A program made the position numbers and the translations under genes. Below are positions 9,233 to 18,708 of a stretch of DNA of 28,853 nt, piece by piece. Below the pieces are notes generated by a model. The model did no database searches, was not told the origin of the DNA, and worked only from the letters and a program-made list of their open reading frames with translations. Source of the DNA: Phytophthora quininea (Eukaryota > Oomycota > Peronosporomycetes > Peronosporales > Peronosporaceae); NCBI GenBank assembly GCA_011947345.1, contig JAAVTG010000471.1, positions 1 through 28,853 of the forward strand, in the 5' to 3' direction. Every line of letters begins with the position of its first letter. The first letter of the stretch is position 1.

Positions 9233-12200
9233 TTAGAGCTCTAACCTGTACGCTTCGTCTCGGATTTCGTCGTAGTGACATCCGTGCAGAATATAGTAGA
9301 GCAACCGGAATCTTTGGGCCAGTAGGGCATTGCCTTGAGTTGCTTCGGATGTGCTTCTTCGCACAAACCATAAAAACTTCTGGCATATAAAATATCCGCA
9401 ACTAAATGAGTCAAATTGTAGAGGCGAGCAGTATTCATCGAGTGAACTTCTTCTTGACACAGCGCTCCAGCTCGTGGGCCATTCTGATCATTGCCTTTTT
9501 GTACACTGCGCTATTTGTCAATTCGTATATCCACATAACCATCAAGTTAAAGTCCACAATAATTCCACTCCAATGTGTTTGTCGAAAGTTGACAGGAATG
9601 AGCATGATAGCCTGGGAGTTGGAGATGCTTACGGCTTTTTGTACAATTGATTTTTCTATCTGTGGTGATTCCGATCGTTTGCGCTTGGTAGATGCCGTGG
9701 CAATTCCAGCAAAAATCACATTAGAGTACTCGCTTTGAATTCGGTAGCATAAAGCAGACATAAAAGCTCCGTCTGCCCGGGTTGGAGGCATTAATCGGTA
9801 CAGAGTTTTGTACCGACATTCTTGCTTTAATCCAGCGATACAAGCTGAAGGATATTGTTGCGCTACGTGGTACTCAGTTCTTCTCACCATATCATGTGTT
9901 TGTGGAGCAATCGCTGCTAGTACATCTTTGACTAACCATCGGCAAAAGTTTTGGCCTTCTTCGCAGTCCGACCGCAGAATTGAAAGCACTTTCATCGCTT
10001 CTAATTGTTGTCGTGAATATGTGCCGACCCCATTAATCAATATGCACTCTGTAAACGCACTCATTTTCTGTGCTTCACTTTCATTGGGACCAATAACTAT
10101 AGGATTGCTGGCAGTGTTCTTGAGAGGGAGAGTGTTAAAACATTTTTCCAAGAGTTTTTCTGGTAGCAAATAAAATGCGTTGAGATTCAACACAGGATTC
10201 ACTTGCTTGTAGAATTTTGGGTTGGCCGATATACAGGATTTGTACCGAATTTGTAGCGTTTCAACTCGTTTCAGAGTATTCTGCAAGCTGGGCTGTTCGT
10301 GATCTAGTGATGTAGCTAACTGGATAAGCGATATTTCGCCTAGAGTACGGCGAGTTTTTTCTGACTCGTTAAAACGAAGTCGGGCTTGTTTTTAGACGAT
10401 GCTTGTGCAGCTCGATCCAGTCGTGGGCGTCCTGAAGATGAGACGTGAGGGTTTAGTACAATTTGGATTTGGCCCGATCCGACGTGACCAAACTCTCCTC
10501 GCGACGGCTTACCACAGCCATCAACTTGGGCACTGGATTCTAGGGGTGCTTGGCATTTGCCATTGACATCAATGCAAGGTCCTTCCCCCAGAATCTGGTC
10601 GTTCGGCACTAATCTGTTGCCTGGTATCTGCTGCAACCCCTTTAGTTTCGAGCTGTACACGTTTCCGCTGCCGAATATTACGCCATTGATCCAAAACAAA
10701 GTTCATGTGTTCTCTAAAATCGTCGTCGTTCGGAATTTCTGCTAACTCGCTGCGCACAACTTGAAGAACACTCAGAGCTTCTTTGTACTTTTGTCGAGAG
10801 GTCAGTTGTGTACGTTTACCCCGGCTTGTGGAAAACGAGTTAAAAACAAATCTAGTCTTCACTTTATCTTCGACCCCCTTTCATCCATCTATCATGTATC
10901 CGTGATAACGGGACGCAGCATTCGCTGTTGATAAACTTTCGGTAAGCCATAGAATGTTGACATGGTAGCTTCATCGATGTCGCAAACGGGCACTCACAAT
11001 CGTACGTCTCGGTGTTGACGGCATATTCGCTGTATTTGTGTTTAACAAACACGTAGCCTGGAGTACGAATCGTGTCGTACACAAACTGCTTATATTTCGC
11101 CAATGCTCTGACGTACTGCTTCTCAACATGTTCCGCTACGAAATGCGTAGTAAAACGGAGGACCTGGCTCATATCGGCGTCGTACATTCGATTAACTCGC
11201 GCACCAACTCGATTGCACCGGTGGAGATATTCATTCTCTGCTCTCTTGTCGCAACCGATCACTGCTTCCACACACTCCTTCAAGATCATTTCCGGTTTGA
11301 CAATCTTTTGAAATGACCGAACCAATTCTCCAAGTGATTGTTAGTGTGCACTTGAAAATGAGGGAGACTGGCGCGTTCATACATCACCCATTTTTCCGTG
11401 CAGTTATTCCAATTCTTCTCAAAGTACGAGTAGAATAGTGCCAAGTTCAAGCGCATGCAAAACGCCTTCAATGAAGAGTGATTCTCGTCATAAGTTAGCT
11501 TGGTAGCTGCGTACACCATGTTGTGAACGATAGCATCCAAGTCCTCGTGATCTTCATTCGAAAGCTTTCCATAGTCAGGCTTTCGAGATGCCAAGCCTAA
11601 ATATTTAATAACATGGAAAGCACAGAGCAAAATTCGCGCGTGTGGAAAATAGGATTGCAACACGCGGATTTCGTTGAGGTCTTTATCGACCATAATGACC
11701 TCCACATTGGCGGAGGACACAGGATTGACGCGAAGTAGATGATCAAGTGTGCATGCCATGTGCCAATCAGAATTACGCTCTAGTAGAGATTGTTGGATGG
11801 GCTGACCCTCACCATGCTCATCAATGATCATAAGAGTGCAAAGCTGGTAGTTGTAGCTAGATATCAAGCCCGAAGAGTTAGGAAATGATACATTATAACA
11901 AAAATGTAAGACGTACGTGTTTGTCTTGTGAGTGCAGTCGACCAACAGGAGCTCTGGAAAGCGATTGAACATAGTGCGCATGTGGCGAGATGATAAATTG
12001 ATAACTCCACTTTCTGTAGCACTAGTTTCATCCACAGTGACAGTGTTGCCATCGTGTGCCGAGAATTCGGCAAGCAAAATAGAGCAAGCGTCGTCGTCAC
12101 TCTTGTCGTGCTTACTTGCTGTCTTAAAGGCTTGGACCATATTATCTACATCTTTTTGAATGACGTTCTCTCCATGCTCCAACAAATACTCGTAAATCTT

Positions 12201-12805
12201 AGACCTCTTACATCCAAATCGAATCATAGCATCAGCCTCGGTTGCGATAGCGTCATTATGAACACCTCGATTGCCGGTGTACGTTTTGTATTCTTGAGGA
12301 CCTACAGCGTGATTATGCTCGAACACACCATTCTTCACCTCAAGGAACCAGTGGTCGTCGAAATTCATCTGAACTACGAAGCGAAATGGACAGCCAGCGC
12401 TGCGCAAGAATCTCTTGGGCCTAATCCCAACTCCACGGTCTTTGACAGGCCACCCGTGAGTGCAGATATATGTCCGTTGATATACTTTCCAATCGGTAGG
12501 GACATACATGATCTGTTTGCCTTGTTGAGCTGCTTTCGTCGACGCAAGTTTTTGTTACGAAGTCCACAATTCATTGTTTCGCTAACAGCAATAACTTGGT
12601 ATGTTCTGGCTTGGTAATCTTTAAGATAATCAACCCAAGCGTCCCAACTATCGTGGCGTGATGTGGGGGCGACTACCGGCAAGGGAGCGCTGTGAATCTT
12701 CACCGTCCGTCGCGTTGTATTGCGAGGCGTTTTGATCTGTCCAAATGCAAAGGGTGAATGGGTGTTAGCTACCACACACGATGGACAGTCATTAAGACGC
12801 AGCAT
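9233..12805 (-). CDS. MULE transposase fused to C48 (Ulp1-like) cysteine protease
   Basis: Domains in order: a FLYWCH/FAR1-like zinc finger near 12470-12300 (C, C, HNH residues); the DDE transposase with LLLVDCTHKT (about 11940), VEVIMVDKDLNE with a C-x2-H (CAFH) just after (about 11700-11620), and NNHLENWFG (about 11330); a SWIM finger (CECPF..LPCQH, about 10990-10940); a Ser/Pro-rich linker with GRPR; and a C48 peptidase with His-Asp in QTHWSGIIVDF (about 9570) and Gln-Cys in PLQFDSFSCGYF (about 9400). The frame slips near 12549-12553, 11306-11309, 10874-10878, 10580-10690, 10355-10360 and 9435-9445. Each is restorable by a one-base change, mostly in a homopolymer. The true start may be the ATG at 12900 (MANGGSIPAEQF), with another slip near 12815. 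That all domains form one polypeptide is inferred from the lack of intervening starts and from continuous signal. Confidence 0.75.
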
Positions 12806-13107
12806 ACCACGACTGCGTCGCTCTGCTCATTTTCCTCTGTGTTTCCCAGCGAACCAGTTCCTGTGAACTGTTCAGCCGGAATGCTTCCTCCATTTGCCAT
12901 GGAAATTGGCCTGTCAGGTGTAGCTTCACCTTCAACATGATCTTCTGCTACAGACGATACCTCCGCTTGCCGTCTTGGTTGCACAGGTAACAACATAGCG
13001 CAGCGAAGCGGTGCTGTGCAGCTCTTTGATGACTTCTGCCGGCAGAGGTGCTTGTGTTAGACTTCTTGATTCCAGGAATAAACGTAAAACTGACTGCCCA
13101 CGCAATC

Positions 13108-13235
13108 CATGGAGAAAAACTGGAGAGTCAAAATAAATACATGGAGGAACACTGGACGCGAAAGAAAAAGTATAGTTTTCATACATGGACGATAACTGGC
13201 CTGATACATGGAGCAAACATGGATCGGAAACCTGG
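13108..13235 (+). repeat. Iterated CATGGA..TGG motif at MULE right end
   Basis: The pattern CATGGA, 6-9 bases, then (A/C)(C/A)TGG or close recurs from 13108, 13140, 13184, 13208 and 13218. The last three lie within the inverted repeat and the first two just inside it. Such iterations near a transposon end resemble multiple transposase-binding sites; function is inferred. Confidence 0.5.
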
Positions 13236-13237
13236 AC
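13184..13237 (-). repeat. MULE terminal inverted repeat, right
   Basis: This is the exact reverse complement of 8901-8954 over 54 bp. It is followed by 13 bp and then the right target-site duplication. Confidence 0.9.
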
Positions 13238-13250
13238 GGTAGCAGCGCCG

Positions 13251-13259
13251 AAACAAAAT
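13251..13259 (+). repeat. Target-site duplication, right copy
   Basis: AAACAAAAT is identical to 8879-8887. It lies 39 bp before the stop codon of the convergent armadillo-repeat gene. Confidence 0.75.
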
Positions 13260-13297
13260 CTCTCTACTGCATCTACATATGCCATCGATGCCTTTAC

Positions 13298-14479
13298 CTA
13301 GTCAAGCTGTTCAAGCAGCGACTTCAAAGCTTGCTTCGCATTGGGGTTCAGTTCATCCCCTTCGACGTCCTGGATGCGCTTGAGTACTGCTGCAACATCA
13401 TTTGCATGACACCAGGCCAGGTTGTCGTCGTTTGAATTCACCGAGCTCTCCAACGCTAGCAGCGCGTTTGTCTGTAGCGTGTCGAGTGCACCGCCAGCAA
13501 GGTGGTGCAGCAGCATGGCAAGCCCGCCAGCATCAGCCACCATATTTTGACTCGCCACATTCAGATGCACACCGTGGTGAACAGCCCACGCAGCGCTGCT
13601 GTTGAGTTCCTCATGCAACACCGGCGATAGAAGCAGCACAAGGGCCGGCAATGCACCACTCTCTCGAAGCAGATCCTGCGCTTCGATGTCATGTCCCGAC
13701 AAGACGTTTCCCTGTGCAAACGCCGCTGCGCTGCGCAGCGAATCGCTGTTGTCACCCTCGAGCAGCTCTCCAAGCAGCAACAATCCGTCTTGGTCGATAA
13801 TTTGTCCACGACCCAGTGAGCTGCTGGCAATGTTGGCAACACAGGTGCACGCAGCACGTTTGATAGCTTCATGAGGACTCGCCAACACACCCAGCGCTGC
13901 AACGACGACATCCGGAGTAGCTACATCCCTAGCAGCAGTCTCATCCAGTGCCAAGTTGCCCAGTGTCAGACACGCAGCGGCCTGCAGTCTCGGGTCCGTC
14001 TGCGTCAGGAACGGCGTCAAAATCGTCGGTGCATGGAATCTTAGCAGCTCCTGCGCGAGCAGCGGGTTCGTGGACAGTCGGATGAGAGCTAGGAAGGCCG
14101 GTACGAGCAGGTCGGACGACGCGATGGTATCGCTGTCCTGCAGGAAGCTCAGCAAAGTCGCTGGGGCGCCGCAGTCCACGAGTTCCAGTGCGTGTCGATC
14201 TCTCTGCGTCTTGTCCAATGCGTCGCTCAACTGCAGCGCGTTGATGGCGGCAACACGGCTCTGGGTGGTCGTCTCCTTGGCCTTGAGCGTCTGCGCCAAC
14301 TCGAACACGCTCGGGGACGACGAGAAACTGCGGGCGGGTGGCCAGTAGCGAGGCAACGCTGGTCCAGCACGGGTCTGTATGGACACGAAGGACCTAGTGG
14401 ACCTCGCGGACGCCGCTGGAAGCGTCCCCCAGCGCCGCACGGAGGTCGAGGCGCGGCGCAGTAGCTGCAGGCGCACCAT
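13298..14479 (-). CDS. Armadillo-repeat protein with mitochondrial-type presequence
   Basis: This intact 393-residue, intronless gene has a first stretch of about 50 residues rich in Arg and Ser, with no acidic residue (MVRLQLLRRASTSVRRW), typical of a mitochondrial import presequence. From about residue 75 the protein is made of armadillo/HEAT-like helical repeats. Clear units include AACLTLGNLALDETAARDV, RAACTCVANIASSSLGRGQ and SAAAFAQGNVLSG. These resemble importin-alpha or outer-arm-dynein-type ARM arrays but lack a recognised catalytic domain. A scaffold or adaptor role is likely; the partner cannot be told. Its start lies 76 bp from the divergent PPIL2 start, so the two probably share a promoter region. 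On the minus strand just upstream, CCATTTTCC fits the oomycete initiator. It has no frame slip, in contrast to its neighbours. Confidence 0.75.
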   Translation of the reverse strand: MVRLQLLRRASTSVRRWGTLPAASARSTRSFVSIQTRAGPALPRYWPPARSFSSSPSVFELAQTLKAKETTTQSRVAAINALQLSDALDKTQRDRHALELVDCGAPATLLSFLQDSDTIASSDLLVPAFLALIRLSTNPLLAQELLRFHAPTILTPFLTQTDPRLQAAACLTLGNLALDETAARDVATPDVVVAALGVLASPHEAIKRAACTCVANIASSSLGRGQIIDQDGLLLLGELLEGDNSDSLRSAAAFAQGNVLSGHDIEAQDLLRESGALPALVLLLSPVLHEELNSSAAWAVHHGVHLNVASQNMVADAGGLAMLLHHLAGGALDTLQTNALLALESSVNSNDDNLAWCHANDVAAVLKRIQDVEGDELNPNAKQALKSLLEQLD

Positions 14480-14515
14480 GCTGCGATTTTGATTGGGGAA
14501 AATGGTCTAATTTTT

Positions 14516-14536
14516 GGCATTTTACCCATTTCTGCC
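14516..14536 (+). promoter_or_regulatory. Oomycete-type Inr + FPR core promoter of PPIL2
   Basis: GGCATTTTACCCATTTCTGCC fits the oomycete initiator (YCAYTYY) directly followed by the flanking promoter region (CAWTTTNYY). It ends 19 bp before the ATG. This motif pair is a known hallmark of oomycete genes and helps place the organism. Confidence 0.55.
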
Positions 14537-14555
14537 TTCGACACCGCCAGCAACC

Positions 14556-16744
14556 ATGGGCAAGAACCGCCACAGCAAGGACCGGCTGTTCATCACGCAG
14601 ACCGAGCACAAGTATCTCTACGGCGGCAAGAAGAGCGAGATCCGCCGCGCCTACAAACGTGTGTTGTCCTTCTGCCACTGCGGTGACTTTGTAACCTGCT
14701 CTGACGTCGTGTAATCTGCACAGGCCTCCCGTTCAACTGCTGCTCCATCACACTTTGCCCCTTCACCGTGCGTCTTGTACGTTCACGACCACAATTGGAG
14801 GCTAACCTTCGTACTTCTGGCTCTAGAACCCTGTCTGCACTCGTGAAGGCCACTTGTTTGACCTGGAGGCAGTCGTCCCGTATGTCAAGGAACACCAGAT
14901 CGTACGCTACCGACCTTGCAGCTATATCCACGTGGTAACTGTGAGGGACTGATAAATTGATGTCGCTCGCAGAACCCTGTGACAGGCAAACCCCTGACGC
15001 TAAAGGAGCTGATCCAGCTGCACTTTAGCAAGAACTCCCAGGAGAGTACTTCTGCCCCGTGACCTACAAGGTCTTCACTGACAACACCAAGATCGCTGCG
15101 ATTGCGACCACGGGAAATGTATTTTGCTACGAAGCGATCGAGGAGCTGAACATCAAACCCAAGAACTGGACGGTACGGGGGTGGCAACAGGGGCTTTAAG
15201 AGTTTTGCGTGTATTTGATATTGTCTCTCTGGACAGGATCTCATTTCCGGCGCCAAGTTCAAACGAAAAGACATCATCATTTTGCAAGACCCGCAGGACT
15301 TTTCCAACCGGGAAATTGAAAACTTTGAGCATCTGCGACGTGCCAAAGCCAGCGACAATGTACGCGATTCCAACTGGCGCCTTACTTTCCATAAGCTGAC
15401 GAATAATTTCGTGCATTTCTGGTCTAACTTATTAGGGTGTGCAAACAACGACGGCAGCTCGCAATATTCGTACAAACGCTGCGACGGACCGCATTCTTCA
15501 AGAGGTAAATAAACGATAGTCTCAACTCATTTGTGGGTGTGGACTAACATTTTCGTGTCGATCTAGCTGGAGGCAAAACGCGTTGCACAGCGCGAGGTAG
15601 CTGAAAAGATCAAGCGCGGAGCTGGTGATGTCAGTGAAAAAGAAAAGATTGTGGCTTCGCTGACGCATCACAAACAGTCGAAGGAGGAAGCGGAAGAAGC
15701 AAAGAAGGCTGCCAAGTCGGGGAAACTACAATATTCCCAGTTCACAGCTGGGGATTGCTCTAGTTCATTCACTTCTAGTATCCGAGCGCCAGTGACGGAA
15801 AACGCAGCCGCCGTGGCATCAGAACAGGAACTACTCGAGCGCCGGTGGCAGGCTGTGCGGAAGCTAAAGAAAAAGGGTCTAGTCCGACTGGAGACCACTC
15901 TCGGCAATATCAATCTGGAAGTGGATTGTGATTTCGTGCCACAGACGGCCGACAACTTCATGAGTCTGTGCCAAACGAAATACTACGACGGCGTGCTGTT
16001 CCACCGAGTCATTCGCGGGTTCATGATGCAGGGAGGAGATCCTACGGGCACAGGCCGAGGTGGCCAGTCCTTCTGGAAGAAGCCATTCCGCGATGAAATT
16101 GACAATCGCTTAGTAAGAAACATGCACTTGGTAGGGTGACCGAACTTCCAGCACTAACTGGTTTTGTGTGTGTTCCAGTCCCATGACGGCCGAGGCGTGT
16201 TGAGTATGGCGAACTCTGGACCGGGCACAAACAACTCGCAGTTTTTCATTACGTTTAAAGCATGTCCTCATCTGGACAAGAAGCACGCAGTTTTTGGCCG
16301 GGTTGTCGGTGGGATGGATGTGCTTGACGCCATTGAACGGGTCGAGACTGGTGCAGAGGATCGCCCCTAGACGACGTGCGAATTAAACATGTGGAGGTGT
16401 TTGCCAACCCGTTTCAGGAGTATGAAGAGGCTCAAGAGCAAGGCCTTGATGTTGTACAGGTTGCCAAAGAAAAGGCTGCGCGTGAAGCGAATCCTCAGAC
16501 ACAAGGCACTGTCCTGAAAGTTGGCGGCAAGTGGATCGCGTATGATGACCTGGGAGAGGTGGATGTGGCCAGCGTTCCTACGAGTGAGACGTCCAAGGAT
16601 GAAAACGTAGGGAAGTACCTGAAGACGAAGTCTGATGGCAAGACAAAAAAACGGGCTTTGGAGACAGCGATGCTCGCTGCCATTGAGAGCAAGAAGAAGA
16701 GCAAAAAGGTTTCTGCGGGCTTTGGCAATTTTGCGGGGTGGTGA
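14556..16744 (+). CDS. PPIL2: U-box peptidyl-prolyl isomerase PPIL2 (Cyp60 type)
   Basis: This is a nuclear cyclophilin with an N-terminal U-box, associated with the spliceosome and ubiquitin ligation. Exons: 14556-14658, 14724-14767, 14827-14901, 14973-15172, 15237-15359, 15436-15504, 15567-16112, 16179-16744. All introns are GT-AG and 59-76 bp. The protein starts [14 protein letters not shown] and includes YLYGGKK, as PPIL2 does. The split U-box follows ([26 protein letters not shown]), then [20 protein letters not shown] lysine-rich linker leads to the cyclophilin domain with [19 protein letters not shown] and NSQFFITF. The C-terminus FGNFAGW matches the family's FGDFSSW. The cyclosporin-contact Trp position reads His (PHLDKKH). 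One base appears missing at 15041-15042 and at 16364-16367; adding it restores the family alignment in both places. Confidence 0.92.
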
Positions 16745-16853
16745 AGGCTTCGGTGATCCAAGCATAAAAATAAACGAAATCCTTGAAAGCAAACGGATAT
16801 CGGGCAACTCGGAACAGACGCTTCGCTGGAGCTTGTCGTCGCTGGAGAGGGAT

Positions 16854-18618
16854 ATGGATAAATATATTGTTGAGAAGGTCATTGGTGAGGGCACGTACGG
16901 GATCGTGTACAAGGCACAGGAGAAAGTTGGTGCTTTCGTACTTCATGCAAATTGAAATTCTGTGCTCATGCCATTGTATGCAACAGGCAACCGGTGACCA
17001 TGTTGCGATCAAAAAGTTCAAGACTGCCAGTGGTAACATGTCGAAGTATTAGCTCGTTTAGGATACGAAACACCAACGTTGTTGCTATTGCAGATGAACA
17101 ATTGTCCAAGAGAGAGATCCAGGCATGCTCAATGCTCAGTCATCCGAACATCGTTGCATACCGCAACAGCTTCCGTCAAGATGGACTGCTTCACCTTGTA
17201 TTTGATTACGTGTGCGAAGGCATGGTGAAGGTACGGCCCGCACTATCGGTAGTGAGGTTTTAAATTCACTTTACGTCTCTGCGTTAGCTTTTATCCAAAA
17301 ACAAGAAGGGGTAAAGCCACAAGAAGCACGACGAATCACGTATCAGTTGTGCAAGGCTCTGGACTATTGTCACTCCAACCGGATTATCCATCGAGGTACC
17401 TCGTTCGTGTATTGAAAACCTCCAGTGCTCTTAATTGACTGACCTGCTTGGTAGATGTCAAACCAGACAATATCCTCATTGATGAACGTGGAGATATCAA
17501 ACTTTGTGACTTTGGTACGTCACATTGCATTCTTGAATATGTCGGACAACCATGCGCTCATTTTTGCGTAGGAGTCGCTAGAACTGTTCAATTCGAAGGC
17601 GACGCACTCTCAGATTATGTTTCCACCCGTTGGTACCGACCTCCAGAGCAAGAACTTCGGTGAGTGTACCTTATAACGTTCTTGGCTCGCCCATTTTGCT
17701 TACATTGCACGATAGCCTTGATCGCTACTCTTTCGATGCAGATATTTGGAGTGTAGGCTGCGTCCTGATGGAGCTGCTAACAGGCCGCCCGCTCTTTCCT
17801 GGGAACACTCAAATCGACCAAATGTGCGTGTGTGGATATTCAAGCCGATTCCTTCTTCAATCTATTAACGTGGATTATTCTTTTGCCTCGCAGTAACCTC
17901 ATCCAAAGCTACCTAGGATCTCTTCCCGCTGCTCTTCTTTCCCGAATTCCTCGAGGAGCTGTATGCGTTTCCGAACCGTCCAAGTCTTTTACAGAGTTTT
18001 AGGCGACCGTCCCCTTCCTGAGGGCACTCTTGATTTTCTCTTGAACACCGTGCAACTTGAGCCCAAGTTTCGGCTGTCAGCAAAGCAGTGCTTGGATCAC
18101 CCATTCTTGAGATCACTTCGCGACGCTGAAATTCAAGATCGTGAACAGCGACGGCGTGCTAGACGGACAGATGACGACGGCATTGAAGAGGACATACCCG
18201 GCTTGGAACAGTCTTCAGTTTCTCTGGAGTATAAAGCTGATCGAAAAGCAACATCTTTCAACGATGCGGCATCGCCCTCCAAACAAGGGCCCCGCGGACT
18301 CGATTTCAAGGCTGAGAGTGAAAAATACATTCTCGAGCCAAGTCAAAGCAGCGATCTCGCCACGCAAATGGCCACAAAGCTTGCGATAATAACACGGAAT
18401 GTGACAGCGACGATATCCAAGAAATCATCGAGGCCGAGGAGACGAACTCGCCTGTGCGTCGGCACCAACGCGACGCCAGCGATAGTGATTTCAAACACAG
18501 TACACCTCCTCGATCAAAAGGTGCTATACGACGTCGGTCTTTAACCGCATCTTCGAAGGACGTGGACCCACTAGACGGTGACAGCTATTACGAAGACGAC
18601 TTTGAAGAGTATCACTGA
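16854..18618 (+). CDS. CDKL-like (CMGC) protein kinase
   Basis: This is a Ser/Thr kinase of the cyclin-dependent-kinase-like group. Exons: 16854-16925, 16987-17032, 17094-17230, 17288-17395, 17455-17514, 17572-17659, 17716-17823, 17894-18618; introns are 56-70 bp. Motifs: glycine loop [17 protein letters not shown] lysine, KREIQ helix-C glutamate, catalytic HRDVKPDN, DFG, activation loop [13 protein letters not shown] (SDY where animal CDKLs have T-E/D-Y), and [21 protein letters not shown]. All catalytic residues are present. The tail is charged and ends in [12 protein letters not shown]. Frame slips lie at 17297-17301, between about 17930 and 18020 (exact path unclear), and at 18376-18378. 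CDKL kinases act in ciliary length control, which would fit flagellate zoospores; that is inference. It starts 109 bp after PPIL2. Confidence 0.85.
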
Positions 18619-18708
18619 GCGATAAGAAGACTACAGGCACACGGTAAAAATGCCAACCAAGAAATCATTACTGATTAGCTCCACTTCTCAATGGCTCGAG
18701 TGATCAAT

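Larger units (their letters stand above)
8888..13250 (-). mobile_element. Mutator-like element (MULE) with transposase-Ulp1 coding region
   Basis: This 4,363 bp element is bounded by 9 bp direct repeats and near-terminal inverted repeats that are identical over 54 bp, so the insertion is probably recent. One minus-strand coding region fills most of it: zinc finger, DDE transposase, SWIM finger and C48 protease. The ends hold palindromes (left) and iterated CATGGA motifs (right) that could bind transposase. The outermost 6 bp on each side do not match each other, which is odd for a fresh element and may reflect imperfect ends. It is inserted in the short gap between two convergent genes and breaks neither. 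Confidence 0.85.

Noticed and set aside
12932..13285. Minus-strand open frame crossing the MULE right inverted repeat.
   Set aside because: It spans the element boundary and its duplication, so it cannot be an ancestral gene, and it has no recognisable domain.
17515..17571. Reading through introns to extend kinase frames, as the uninterrupted frames suggest.
   Set aside because: The added residues break conserved kinase motifs, whereas GT-AG removal restores DFG-VARTV exactly.
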